From Athripsodes cinereus (taxonomy: Eukaryota > Arthropoda > Insecta > Trichoptera > Leptoceridae), in NCBI GenBank assembly GCA_947579605.1, contig OX388320.1:5022001-5086000 (forward strand): DNA of 64,000 nt, in the 5' to 3' direction. The notes under the pieces are model-generated. The model worked only from the letters and a program-made list of their open reading frames with translations, was not told the origin of the DNA and did no database searches. Shown one piece after another: positions 34,622 to 45,614 of this stretch. Every line of letters starts with the position of its first letter. The first letter of the stretch is position 1. The translations under genes were made by a program, and so were the position numbers.

Positions 34622-34862
34622 AAAAATGGGGTTGATGGTGGAAGGGTGAAAACTTAGGGCTGTATGCATAAAAAAATATTTTGCCCTAAATTAAAAAAAA
34701 AAATGGGGTGGACCACCCTTAACTTTAAGGGGTATGAAATAGATGTTGCCCGATTCTCAGACCTACTCGATAAGCACACAAAATTACATCAAAATCTGTT
34801 AAGTCGTTTCTGAGGAGTGTGATAACAAACACCGTGACACGAGAATTTTATATATTAGATGT
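34622..34862 (+). mobile_element. Second copy of the ACCGTGACACG repeat, uninterrupted
   Basis: GGGGTTGATGGTGGAAGGGT, AACTTTAAGGGGTATGAAAT and ACAAACACCGTGACACGAGA match the 15.2-15.6 kb copy and show the sequence without the nested LINE tail. Confidence 0.7.
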
Positions 34863-35369
34863 ACGGTAATTTGGTGTTGACATAAGCAGTTATCGGTACA
34901 AATACCCGTTACATTGTAAAAAAGGTACTGTGAGTAAATATTCTTTAAGAAAAGGTAGACATTTCAATATGAAACAGAATAATGAAAAGTAAGATTTGTA
35001 TTATGATAGAGTGAAAATCATATATGGCCACACAATTTTGGCAACCATGGGTCACCCTGAATATCTTGTGAATAGTGTTATAGATACACTCTGCTTCTAT
35101 TGAGAGAAAGAAGAGTTCAGACTGTTTCCTGGCGATAACACTCTAAATGGGTGAAAAGCCATCCAAAAAAAAAGAAAAAAAGTTGACTCATTGACACGAC
35201 ATTGTTTTTTATTCTTTCCAACAGATGCAAAAAATGTGCTTCTTGTTTTACCTTACTTAAATGCAGTTATAATTACATCTTAAAAAGGAAATATTATAAT
35301 TGGTGGGTTTTTATTTTATGTGGGTATTGAGTCTTGAAATAACCCCCTCAATGAAAATGGGCATATATA

Positions 35370-35605
35370 GCCTGGTCATAGCATGTGGATTTGCAATTCA
35401 TGTGCATGTAATAAACATGCAGGTTGCCCCTTCCGTGCCGATATAAAGGTTAGGCAATCAGGATGGGTGATATCAATAGGATACAACACAAAAGTGAAGG
35501 ATTCAGTAGACCAGCTGCATGTTATAATCACGCTGGTTGTCCACTTTGTACCATAAATAAATAATGCATGGCATAGCCTCATCACTTACGTAAAATGTAT
35601 TTGTT
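35370..35605 (+). repeat. Two partial family E copies in tandem
   Basis: GTAATAAACATGCAGGTTGC and AATCAGGATGGGTGATATCA, then AGTAGACCAGCTGCATGTTA and GGCATAGCCTCATCACTTAC. Confidence 0.55.
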
Positions 35606-38217
35606 CAAATATCAACCTTTTACAGAAAGCTGAAGAACTTACAGAAAGTTGGAAATCTATTTTTTGCTGGATGTTCCATGGGATATACAGTTAGAAAATA
35701 AACTATTTTTTTCCAAATTCAAGAAATGGTTGCTGTAATGGAATTGTTGGGAAAATAAAAAGATATTTTAAAATGTTAAATATTTGAATACCTAATAATT
35801 AGATATAGCTGAGAATAATAAATATACATGTTAGAATAAGTGTAAGTAATTTCATGTATGTAAGCAGTACCTAACACCTCCTTCACACAAGTTTACTTAT
35901 TAAAAAGGCTCATACACTCTAATACAGATTAATCAAGCTAATGTAATGAAATAATATGTACGAAAACCATTGCAATACTTACCTACTCACCATGCCATAC
36001 TCAATGCAGAACAAAAAATAAATCATTCTTAAAAAAGGAGCCATATTTTATTTATCTACTGATAATATTATCTCACAAAAAATAGAAAACTAAATTTAGT
36101 TTTATATATTGGACCAAAAATACATAATATAAGATTTATTTAATTCTACTACCTAAACACAGTGAATGAGTAAAATAATAAATTTGTTTTTTATTTTTAA
36201 TTTTTTTCTTCCTATACTATGCTAGGTCCTCTAGACGTTGCCAAGCACATGGCAAAGGCTTCCCAATCTCCACTTCTTGAGTAAAATAATAAAATTATGT
36301 ATTATTTTTAATTCTCTTCTTCTTGTACCATGCTAGGTCTTCATGACGTTGCCAAGCACTCGGCAAATGCTTTCAAATCTCCACTTTTTGGATATTTTAC
36401 TGTCTTCAATTTATTAACTAACATCCAAATATTTGATTTTGTCATTCTTGTTATTGAAATGAATAACCAGTCATATCTGTAAAGAAAAATAATATATTAT
36501 ATAACACATTTTAGATAACTCTCTTACACAGATTTTACAAAAATTATGGTTCGTTTAGTGATACCTAGTTCAATCTTGGTACGCTTTATTTAAAATTTAT
36601 GATTCATGTCTCAGTTTACAGTGTAACATTTTCATTAATTATAATATAATTCAAAGTGATAAATAATTAGTTATCCCTATTATTTGGCTATATATTCTTG
36701 TTATTATATATATAAAATATAATATATGTAAGTATTAAATGTCTTATAAATTAAATTCATATAAAACACTGCAATTGGCCTTATTTTTTTGTTACTATGA
36801 CTTAAGTTCCTTATGCTTTATGTGCTGTTGTGTTTAAATTAACAAATATATTCTTACCTTTATAATAATGAATGCTCTCTTAGAATCACAAGGCAGAACC
36901 AGCTTCCAAGATTCAGGGTGCCTTTGCATTAATCATGTAATCTTTTCCTAGCCCTCAAATGTCATTGTCATGGTAATGAATAATCCTTTAACATCAGAAT
37001 CGTTTTAATCAATGTTTATTGTTATGCATTTTCCATTATTTCTGTAAAAAGGTAAAAAAACAAAGTTTTAATATCTTGTTGTAAATTACTCACGATTAAA
37101 TACGATTAATATGATTTCTTCATAATGTTGCATCTACTAACTTAATATTATCAATATCAATTAAATAATATCACGGTATTTCTTAAAATAGTAAATTACT
37201 TCAGATGTAATTGTATAATGTCAGTTTATAAGTTCATAATGAATTAAATGAAATGAGTTGTCAAACAAAACTGACTCCTGTAACAAATGTTATATTTACT
37301 TGTGTTTTTAAGGCATAACCTCAAACATTTCTTCGTAGAAACTAATGTATCATATTACTTAGTTCATTATATCTATTGGTTTTATATGAATGTGTACATA
37401 AACATCATTATTACCTTTTATTTAGTCCAAAAATATTTGTTATAGTGTTCACTATCACTTCACTTAATTCACTCTGTACATAATATTGTGTATGAGTGGT
37501 ACCACTCACATTTGTATATAATATAATGTACAATATTTTATTGTCATACTATGAAGTTTATTATTTTATAAAATGTAGTAGTTAAACAAATAATTCTGTA
37601 CGGAACGCAGACTTTACAAAATAGACATATTATAGCGTCTTTCTTTTGTCAAAATATAAATGGCGTCGTTTCCAATATGTCAAATTATCGAGCGACGTGA
37701 TTGGCCGACGTAGAATATTTATAAAACGATGTTGCCGTTAACAAAAAATAATGTTTTTTCGTTTCTTGAATCTTCATGTAACACGTTCAAATTATTTAAA
37801 TATTGGTTAATTCGCGTAAAACATGTTGCAAAAGTATTAAAAAAACACAAATTAAACTATTTTATGTAACATACATTTATAATGATACATTTACTCGAAA
37901 TAAATTATCGATATTTTCTTAATTAATTTTAGTATGGCAATATAATATGGTACACAATTTTGGCGGTAAAGAATATTTTCTTACCCTTTCAAACTGACGT
38001 AAAAAACGTATTTTTTATCTCATTCACACTTTTTTTTTACACTCTTTTTTGCTGTTTTTCTCGCTCCTCAAAAAGAAAGTACGGCATTTAGTGGGTTTTT
38101 ATTTCACATAGATACCTCATCTTGTAATGGTCAGGTCAATGGAACGCAAATTCCTTGAAATGGGAGAGTATAGCCCGGTGAAAGTTTAGTATGGAAATTC
38201 AAAAATCATTTTTATAA
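35606..38217. other. Intergenic, no gene supported
   Basis: AT-rich. Two related scraps at 36.21 and 36.31 kb (CTATGCTAGGTCC, CATGCTAGGTCTTC with GACGTTGCCAAGCAC) are LINE-like. A slightly GC-richer patch at 37.67-37.72 kb has ATTGG and TTTATAAAA but no downstream exon. Confidence 0.5.
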
Positions 38218-38264
38218 GATATAAGGATAAGGATAAGGATAAGGATAAGGATAAGGATAAGGAT
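38218..38264. repeat. ATAAGG hexamer microsatellite
   Basis: About seven GGATAA units directly before the SINE B 5' region. Confidence 0.95.
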
Positions 38265-38565
38265 TCTTCTCTGTACATTGATTAGGCACAAACAATTTTA
38301 GGATAGGCTGGTGTGGCGCGGAGGTAACGCTCTTGCCTTTGAGTCACTAGGTCCCGGGTTCGATTCCCGGCCAGGGCAAAGAGAAGAATGACCTTTTTCA
38401 AATTGTCCTGGGTCTGGGTGTTACATGTATATGTGTGTAGTGCATTGTATATGTGTGTATCATCGCGTAAGTACCCATAATACAAGATTCATCTTAGTTT
38501 GGGACTAGCTCGATCTGTATGAATTGTCTATGTATGTTATGTTATATTATGTTATATAGGTACCT
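38262..38565 (+). mobile_element. SINE family B, near full length
   Basis: tRNA-like head GGCTGGTGTGGCGCGGAGGT with box B GGTTCGATTCCCG, body GACCTTTTTCAAATTGTCCT and 3' GGGACTAGCTCGATCTGTAT with ATGTT tail. Box A and B spacing fits an RNA polymerase III promoter. It is not a functional tRNA: the cloverleaf is not intact. Confidence 0.8.
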
Positions 38566-38617
38566 ATATTTTACGAAAATATCAAATACAATCAATATAC
38601 AGAGGGCGAGTTTTTGT

Positions 38618-38930
38618 TGGTGTAATAACAAGGATGAATGTCAATAAGTTACGATGGTTTGGGCATATGGAAAGAATGAACGAGGACAGAATGACCAAGA
38701 AGATATAGATGGCTGAGAGGAATGGTGCTCGGAGACATGGACGTCCGAGGATCAAACGGCAAGATCATTTAAATCAAATCCTACAGGACGGTCACGTGTT
38801 GAGCACATTGTACAGGAGAGCATGTATGAGGAATTGTATGACAGAGACGGAAACGAAAGATGTCTGCAAGGATAGAAGGAAGTGGCGCTTGATCCTTTTT
38901 GCCTACCCCGAGAGGGAAGCGGCATGATGG
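38618..38930 (+). mobile_element. RTE-like LINE C-terminal fragment
   Basis: MNVNKLRWFGHMERMNEDRM, a stop in KKI*MAERNG, then RHGRPRIKRQDHLNQILQDG, YRRACMRNCMTETETKDVCK and FAYPEREAA stop. Confidence 0.8.
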
Positions 38931-39039
38931 TATGTCAACTAACCCAATTTCATACAAATTTCATTATAACATTTTTTTAATAATAAAGAAAGGACGTACA
39001 AGGAAAAAGAAGAGTCTATTATTTTCAATGAACTATCTA

Positions 39040-39225
39040 TCTATAGACGACCGATTTTGCGCGAGGATAATAATTATGCTCTTGTCTTTGAGCCACGAGG
39101 TCCTGGTTTCAATTCCCTGGTTAAACTTTTCTAAAGGGAGGGCTCAGGGTTTATCAGAAAGGCTCTTCCCGACAAGAGCTCCCATCATGTTTTTCATCAA
39201 GAACCACCAGCCTAAAAATAATTGA
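39040..39225 (+). mobile_element. tRNA-derived SINE, family C
   Basis: ATAATTATGCTCTTGTCTTT, GAGCCACGAGGTCCTGGTTT and CAATTCCCTGGTTAAA look like a decayed tRNA head (box B GGTTTCAATTCC), then GGGAGGGCTCAGGG body. Confidence 0.5.
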
Positions 39226-39664
39226 ACTATACTGAAATATTAATCATAGTTGATATGTATTGTATTACAATCGTATTCAATACATCAACACAGACTTTAT
39301 GTATTATAACCTTTCATTCTAAATTCCATTGTTTTTACACTGTATAATAGAATGTTATATTCTGTATGTATGTGTTGTTTAATTGCCCTGTGAACTTGAA
39401 CGTGTATAATAATAAATGAATGATAAAACTCTATAGATTTTTACATGTTATTTTTTGTAATCAACACTTTCATTTGGTCAATTTTAGCACTCTCTGTCTT
39501 GACTTAGGTATTTAATCATTAGCTTATAAGGCTTTATGTATCGTACAACCTGTTGATAAAAAAATCACCTATAAGTACCGTCACGGTATATTTATTTATC
39601 GTGCTTTTTTTAATACAACGCAAATAGTATAGTGTTCCGTTCCTTTTCCTATTTTATACCAAAT

Positions 39665-40030
39665 AATTATGAATGATATTATGTCTCTTTGGCGCCGTTT
39701 TACAATCTTTCGACTGTCCCAAGAGCACCGATGAAATGAGTGATTTTATGTACTTCTATGGTATCATAGGTATAGTTATGTTCCTTTGGCGCTGCAGATC
39801 GGCAGATAGCCAATTCCACATCACAGGACTTACAACTACAACGCTGAAGGTACTATTTCTATCACTCGCAAACGAGTGGATGGTCTTGAGAAGAATAGAA
39901 AAGAACGTACTATTTTGTTTATGCTGTGCTCTCTTAGTTTGTAAATAGAAGACGTTATCGAAATGACACACGGTTTCGGTATGTATACCCCCTTTAACAT
40001 CAATAGCTTTTCGGCTGTCATCTAACATTA
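39665..40030 (-). mobile_element. L2/CR1-type LINE 3' end, diverged
   Basis: SILLKTIHSFASDRNSTFSV, VVVSPVMWNWLSADLQRQ (the LWNSLP-type block) and terminal GTAAAACGGCGCCAAAGAGA. Confidence 0.6.
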
Positions 40031-41070
40031 TTAACTAAGTTGTTCCGTATGCAGATACATTATAATATCTAAGTATTTGATATTATATTATGTTCGTCAC
40101 ACATAAGCAATGTTGGCAGTTCCTTCTTCTATTTATAAAAAATGTTTACGGTTTAATAGGACACATAGACGTTACAAAGGACTTACTCTAAGGAAGGGAC
40201 AGCAGTTCAACAAATTAGAATAGGAATTTAAAATGTATTAGGAACGTTTATATAATCTTCTCGTTTGTGTTTAAGAATATATTAGAACCACCTATACCTA
40301 TACTTTAGAACTTTAGTCTGACAACTATCAAACGTGTTAATTTTTTTAGTCCCAGGTTTCACGATTTGGTAAATTGGTTTCCATGATGAATTGTTTTCGT
40401 TCTACAATTTTAGCGTCACCTTATATTTGGATTTGGTCTGACTCCTTGAGGGAGAGAAGCAGTTTCCCATTGCGATGTCAATTTTATATTTATTTATTTA
40501 TTTATTTTATTTACAAAACAGATTTTAAAAGATAAGTCACTAATGTCTACCTAACTGGGCATGAGCCCGTACCAAGGTAGACTGTACTATATACTTTTAT
40601 ATATACTTTTCTTATACTAATTTTGCCTACTTTTCCACAATGTTCAATATCTTAAAGGGGCTCTTTCCATAGTTTTTCCCGCCCCCTTCCCTGGATACGC
40701 TCATGGACGGCATCCTTTGATAATTTTGCTCAGAATATTGCCAGTATACAAAAGTTAGTTGCCATGTCTGAAATATCTCAATTTACATAATTGAATCGAT
40801 GAATGTTAAAAGGTACCTATGTCATTTTTTCATTAAATGGAGATATTTAAAAAAAAACTTAATATTTCAGTCTAGAGCGAAATTTTCTTTAATTTTTTTA
40901 ACTAAATAATAAAAATAGGGTATAGTTGATTGAATGAAAGAGAAAAATATATAAAAAATATATTACATTTATTAAAAAAATATACATATATTTCTTGCAC
41001 TTAGGTCCCTTTTAACAATCAATTTTTTAAAAATTCAAAAATCTTCCCAAAAGCCACAATTAAGTACCTA

Positions 41071-41945
41071 TCAGTCCTCTATTTCGATGTTTCCTTGGTC
41101 TGTTACCTCTGTGCAATCCCACTTAATAATATCTTGGTAAAATTCTGCTGCTTTAGGACCAATATATCGGGTTAGTTGGAAGAGATCGCGCCTTTCCGAT
41201 AAACTCGCCCTCTGTTTATTGATTGTATTTAATTTGAATGTCTACCTTTTATGTTATTGTTTTTAATCAATGTACAGTAAAGAATGAATAAATAAATAAA
41301 ATATATTTCAGTTATGTGATCACGTCGTCTATTATTTTTTTTATTTCCACTTTGCTCCTCGGATATGATTTAATAGATGGCGTCCTTATATTTTCAGCAG
41401 ATCTTATTCGTAAATCAAAGATATGTTTTACAAAGCTGTCTATATATGGATATGCAATAGCTACCCCTTTCTGATTGTGAAGAAATTCAAATTGCATAAA
41501 CTGAGTAACATTAAAACTAACTTTTTTGCCATATGGAACACGAGAATTCGATGTTTCTACAGAGTTTGTATTTTTTTATAAAATCCTGGCCACCATTGCT
41601 CGAAATTTATTGTCATGTCTGTGGTCACCATTTTGACTGTGAATTGTCGTGCTTTCGCACAGTGCACGATCATCTCCACATACTTTTAAGGCAGATATAT
41701 TCAGTCAAAACGTTTGATTTTTTCCTTCATCAGGCCAAAGTCCCTATCGCATGGCAAAAACGAGTATCCTCTTACATGAAAGTGGTGCACATTTTTTTTA
41801 TCGTCCTGTATTCACAAAAGCTCGACACATCCTAACCATTGTATTGTTCCGATTTTGCCCAACACAAGAGTCAGAATCTAAATAAAGTTCTTCCACGGAT
41901 TCAGACAATTCTCCCATCACATAATCTAGTAAGAATGAGCATACA
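41071..41945 (-). pseudogene. Transposase-like pseudogene with DSDSCVGQNRNN motif
   Basis: Frames joined by eye contain YVMGELSESVEELYLDSDSC, VGQNRNNTM, then after a frameshift HHFHVRGYSFLPCDRDFGLM, later a run ending in IRTPSIKSYPRSKVEIKKII, a stop, and KYIGPKAAEFYQDIIKWDC to the final IEIED stop. The LINE tail at 41.17-41.30 kb splits the last part. The (D)xCxGQNRN and GHSFLPCDRDFG-like blocks recall insect ORFs annotated as DUF7869, which look transposon-derived. Several stops and frameshifts make it dead. Confidence 0.6.
41169..41301 (+). mobile_element. LINE 3'-tail copy (tail family T), nested in the DNA transposon
   Basis: Starts GGTTAGTTGGAAGAGATCGC and ends with AATGAATAAATAAATAAA; flanked by AATATAT on both sides, a plausible target duplication. 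It interrupts the transposase pseudogene. Confidence 0.75.
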
Positions 41946-41959
41946 TCATTGGCCCCCTT

Positions 41960-42222
41960 GATGGTCCGAAGCAGTACCCCAGTGGTTCCCCAGCCCCCTT
42001 ACAATCCTGATTTAGATGCCTGTTTCTTTATTTTTGTTCCGCCGACTGAAGGAAGAGAAGAAAGAAAAGCATTGGGAGTCCGCGGAAAACATCCAAATGC
42101 GTGTTACAACGTTCTTGAAAAGCATTCCTGTGGAGGATTTTCAGGGTGCCTTCCAGGCGTGGCAGACACGTCTCCGCAAGTACTTTAATGCAGGAGGGGA
42201 CTATTTCGAAGAATTTTGAGCA
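41960..42222 (+). pseudogene. mariner transposase C-terminal remnant
   Basis: Frame one reads VVPQPPYNPDLDACFF, the PPYSPDLxPxDFF block holding the third catalytic Asp of mariner transposases. A one-base shift continues LFRRLKEEKKEKHWESAENI and then TFLKSIPVEDFQGAFQAWQT to GGDYFEEF and stop, the usual C terminus. The first two catalytic Asp residues are absent. It is a fragment inserted in the transposon above. Confidence 0.85.
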
Positions 42223-42776
42223 TTTGTATAACTTACATGCAGCATTTTCCTACTTTTTTGCAGATGTAGGATTGTCTCTTTGATTAATATATTCCTAGCC
42301 ACGCAATCTTGATCTCTTTATAATATTCCTTTTATGAAGTTCAACATTTTTAACTCCCCTAATAATTTTTTTCAAAAAATAACAACCAGCTCCCACCTCT
42401 TGTATTCGTAAAATGCAAATAACATCAAAATTTGACAGAGCTCCTGAAATAATCATAGATTACAATAGGATAAAAAATTCTAGGCAATCGCAAATTGAAT
42501 GTTAAAAGGTATCTATGTTGATGACATGAGTACCTTTTAACACTCAACTTCAATATTCGTGGTATCGATTTTAAATGAAATTCTATGATTTTTAGCCTCT
42601 TTTTACACTCAAACGACGGGTAATGGTTCTAAATGAAAAATTACATCATTAACTCAAAATCATAAAAAATGGGACATGGGTACCTTTTAACATTCATCGA
42701 TTCAATTATATCTTCGCTATCGCCGGGTTTAAAAGTTTAAATATGTCATAAGTAGGTATAGATAAGTAGGTATTTG

Positions 42777-42886
42777 GGTTAGTTGGAAGATATCGCGTCC
42801 CTGCGATAAACTCGCCCATTGTGCAAAATTATTCGTTTATACCATGTAACTTTATCATTTGTATCCATATATTTTGTACAATAAAG
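42777..42886 (+). mobile_element. LINE 3'-tail copy (family T)
   Basis: GGTTAGTTGGAAGATATCGC, CCTGCGATAAACTCGCCC and a final CAATAAAG, then the ATT tail that later received the R4/Dong-type LINE. Confidence 0.75.
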
Positions 42887-42903
42887 TTTATTATTATTAT
42901 TAT
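42887..42903. repeat. Short ATT microsatellite at the LINE 3' junction
   Basis: Five ATT units following CAATAAAGTTT, directly at the 3' junction of the R4/Dong-type LINE. Confidence 0.85.
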
Positions 42904-44647
42904 CTCATATCTCATTTATTTAACAAAACAATATTAGATTCTACATTTTAAATACAATATAAGATTAACAATAAAATTTAAATATAACATTAAATAACAA
43001 AAACCATAAAATATTAAAATAAATTTATATTCAAAATGTAGAACCCCAACATTATTCGAGTTGATTCTTCCATGATGTTCTATGAAATAGTACAATCATG
43101 GGAGATCACTTACAGAGCTACAGGGACAAAAACCTTCTTACTATCCTGGTGGACGATAGAAGTACGGCCTTCTGCATGCTGTATTTGAGCCTGTCATCTA
43201 CTCCCAGTTTTCTGAGGTTGCTTGACAGACTCTTAGGTATTAAACCATTCACAGACAACACTATAGGCACGATGATTGTGGTAGGTGTTCTCCACATATC
43301 TTTGATTTCGTGAGCAAGATCAAGATATTTTATTATCTTATCTTGCTCAGCTTTATTTAAATTTTCATCGTGCGGTATAGTGATGTCTATGATGTATGTT
43401 TTACGGCATCTGCGATCGACCAACACAATATCTGGTCGATTAGCTATAATAGTTCGATCAGTTTGAATTGGTCGATCCCAGTAGAGTTTAGTGTCATTGT
43501 TTTCAAGTACCGATACTGGACAATAATTATAGTATGGTAATTTTGATTCCTGTTCAATTAATTTGAATTTCAAAGCTAAATTTTGATGTAATATTTTTGC
43601 TACCTGATCATGTCTTTTCAAATAGTCTGTTCCGGAAAGAAGAGAACATCCAGACAAAATATGTCTTAATGTCTCTCCCTCCCGATAACAGGCTCTGCAT
43701 CTATCCGAAATATTTTGTTTCATTATAAATTTAGAATAATTGTTTGTGACTATTACTTGGTCTTGAATGGCACAAACAAATCCTTCGGTTTCGCCAAAAA
43801 GATCTCCAAATCTCAACCAATGGACCGAATCCACAGTATCAACATTCTGAGATGTTAACACTTCATAGAATCGACCATGGAGAGACTTGGATTTCCATAT
43901 GTCCATTCTATCATCATTATTCAATATCGGTAAAGAGACACTAGAGTTCGATAAACACAACGGTGAATAACCCTGATCACAAGATATTATATCATCATAC
44001 CCATCTTTGTTCCTAGAATTATGAAAAAAAGTTTTTAAAGATTGAATTTCCTGATTGTGTAAATTTTTAATATTCAATAAGCCCCTTCCTCCCAATTTCC
44101 TTGGGAGGTAGAGTCTCATTATAGATGATCTTGGATGATGTATACGATACCTTGTCATCATGGTTCTGAATTTTCTGTCGATAACATCCAGCTCCGTCTG
44201 GTTCCATTTGAGTATCCCAAATGTATATAATAATAAAGGAATTGCCCATGTATTAACAGCCCTAATTTTATTGTGTCCCGAAAGATATGTATTTAAAACT
44301 TTTTTGCATCTAATAAAAAATTTCTTCTTAATATCATTTTTTAATACTTTATGATCTAAACATAATAATTCATTTAGGCCCAAATATTTATAATGATCAT
44401 CTAAATTTAACACTCTTATATTTATTACATCACTTTCAATATTTGGTGCTTGTGTAATTTTTCCTTTATTGACATTTAAAATTGCACATTTATCAAGACC
44501 AAATTCCATTTTAATCGTTTCAGTGAAAATTTTTGTTACTGTCAGTAATCTGTTTAGATTAGTATGATTTGGTGCATATAATTTAATGTCATCCATATAA
44601 AACAAATGAGAAATTTTGCTTCCACCTCTCTTTAATTGATATCCAAT
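42904..44647 (-). mobile_element. R4/Dong-type LINE, 5'-truncated, inside a TAA microsatellite
   Basis: The element reads from 44647 down to 42904. It begins within the reverse transcriptase just before the catalytic box and ends after a roughly 215-bp 3' UTR. Both ends abut ATT/TAA repeats (42887-42903 and 44648-44693), which together look like one split microsatellite. The left microsatellite is itself the tail of the LINE-tail copy at 42.78 kb. Confidence 0.8.
43118..44605 (-). CDS. Reverse transcriptase C-terminal part with restriction-like endonuclease (R4/Dong type)
   Basis: 495 codons, open also through the upstream microsatellite. It starts at the catalytic FYMDD box, then FGLDKCAILN typical of this clade. 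The C-terminal part has a CCHC knuckle (CRACYREGETLRHILSGC) and the endonuclease signature RPDIVLVDRR...IIDITIP, a PD-(D/E)xK-like site. This pairing marks the R2/R4 lineage with one ORF and no AP endonuclease. Palm motifs upstream of YMDD are gone, so the copy is inactive but otherwise uncorrupted. Confidence 0.88.
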   Translation of the reverse strand: MFYMDDIKLYAPNHTNLNRLLTVTKIFTETIKMEFGLDKCAILNVNKGKITQAPNIESDVINIRVLNLDDHYKYLGLNELLCLDHKVLKNDIKKKFFIRCKKVLNTYLSGHNKIRAVNTWAIPLLLYTFGILKWNQTELDVIDRKFRTMMTRYRIHHPRSSIMRLYLPRKLGGRGLLNIKNLHNQEIQSLKTFFHNSRNKDGYDDIISCDQGYSPLCLSNSSVSLPILNNDDRMDIWKSKSLHGRFYEVLTSQNVDTVDSVHWLRFGDLFGETEGFVCAIQDQVIVTNNYSKFIMKQNISDRCRACYREGETLRHILSGCSLLSGTDYLKRHDQVAKILHQNLALKFKLIEQESKLPYYNYCPVSVLENNDTKLYWDRPIQTDRTIIANRPDIVLVDRRCRKTYIIDITIPHDENLNKAEQDKIIKYLDLAHEIKDMWRTPTTIIVPIVLSVNGLIPKSLSSNLRKLGVDDRLKYSMQKAVLLSSTRIVRRFLSL

Positions 44648-44648
44648 A

Positions 44649-44693
<45 letters not shown>
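44648..44693. repeat. ATT/TAA trinucleotide microsatellite
   Basis: About 14 ATT units directly at the 5' junction of the R4/Dong-type LINE. Confidence 0.95.
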
Positions 44694-44695
<2 letters not shown>

Positions 44696-45022
44696 GATAC
44701 CTACTAAGTTAATAATGTTTGTTTAGTTTGTACTTTTATTTGTGTGAAGAATCATTAATTATTGTATGATATAGGTATGTGTGCAAAAAATCGATCTCAG
44801 TCATTGAAATAATTAATTATATTCGACATTTTAGGATTAATATTCGTTCATTATCTCATCGCAGAATCTGTCTTTCTCCTTTCAAAAATAAAAATATAAA
44901 TGAATCGATACCAATGAACGAATCATTTTTAAAAAGTAGGTAGTTGGTAGGGGTGTTTCTTTATGCGGGCTGGAACCTACCTTCCTAAATATAAATATTT
45001 CTATCTAAGAGAAACATATACG

Positions 45023-45195
45023 TTCGTCGGTAGCCTGGAGGTAGAGTCTCGGCCTCGTGAACAAGGGGTTCGTGGTTCGATCCCAGGTGCCGGCAAACTC
45101 CCCTTTCACGACACAAGCTTTAGTTTACTGTGAAATGTGTATAAGGTTGTATTTGGATTTATAACAAAATCCAGATATATCTTTAAAAAAAATAT
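45023..45195 (+). mobile_element. tRNA-derived SINE, family A
   Basis: Same head (CGTCGGTAGCCTGGAGGTAG), box B GGTTCGATCCCAGG, and GTATTTGGATTTATAACAAA hairpin tail with A-rich end. Confidence 0.85.
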
Positions 45196-45196
45196 G

Positions 45197-45340
45197 TCGT
45201 CTGGTGGTGTACTCCACGAACTAACTTGACAGTTACATTGGGCTATTGGGCAGGTCTGAAGGACCGACCGGCTAAAACCACCATCGTTGGAATCTTTTAA
45301 ACTACACTCTCTCTTCAATACCCCTTTTGAAAGTATTCTT
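45197..45340 (-). mobile_element. R1-like LINE 3' UTR fragment
   Basis: Reverse-complement blocks GGGCAGGTCTGA, GACCGGCTAAAACCACC and GGAATCTTTTAAACTACACT match the 3' UTRs at 1.7 and 9.7 kb. It lies directly after a SINE A-rich tail, 275 bp upstream of the MTRES1 homologue. Confidence 0.6.
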
Positions 45341-45614
45341 ATTTTATTAATTTAAGTTACCAGTCTATTTTATATATGTCAATGGCCAAAGCCCATGAAA
45401 TTGAGTGAATTATATGGAAATTTCTTTTCAAAATTTTAGCCGTGGCGGCACATGCATTGCCATCTAACGAAATATTTGAAAACCTATTTTCACCAATTGC
45501 TCAAACCATTTTTCATCCTAGTTACAAACCATTATTTGACGTTTGTGAAAGTTTTATAACACATAATTGAAATTGAGGTTATTTGAATTTGTCTATAACA
45601 CTGTCATAAAAATC

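Larger units (their letters stand above)
40790..42706 (-). mobile_element. Decayed DNA transposon with CVGQNRN-type ORF, about 1.9 kb
   Basis: Candidate terminal inverted repeats begin ATTGAATCGATGAATG and continue TTAAAAGGTACC at 40790 and, reversed, end at 42706; each is flanked by TA. Subterminal copies of TTAAAAGGTA/TACCTTTTAA occur at about 42503 and 42531. The interior carries a broken minus-strand transposase-like ORF. A LINE tail and a mariner remnant have been inserted. The link between termini and ORF is inferred from position. Confidence 0.6.

Noticed and set aside
37670..37730. Promoter-like patch with ATTGG and TTTATAAAA
   Set aside because: Box spacing is wrong and no coding exon follows on either strand.
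38218..38264. Possible telomeric repeat
   Set aside because: The unit is ATAAGG, not the insect TTAGG pentamer, and the run is only about 47 bp.
45023..45110. tRNA-like sequence with box A and box B
   Set aside because: Shared by several copies with a common body and A-rich tail, and no complete cloverleaf: a SINE head, not a tRNA gene.
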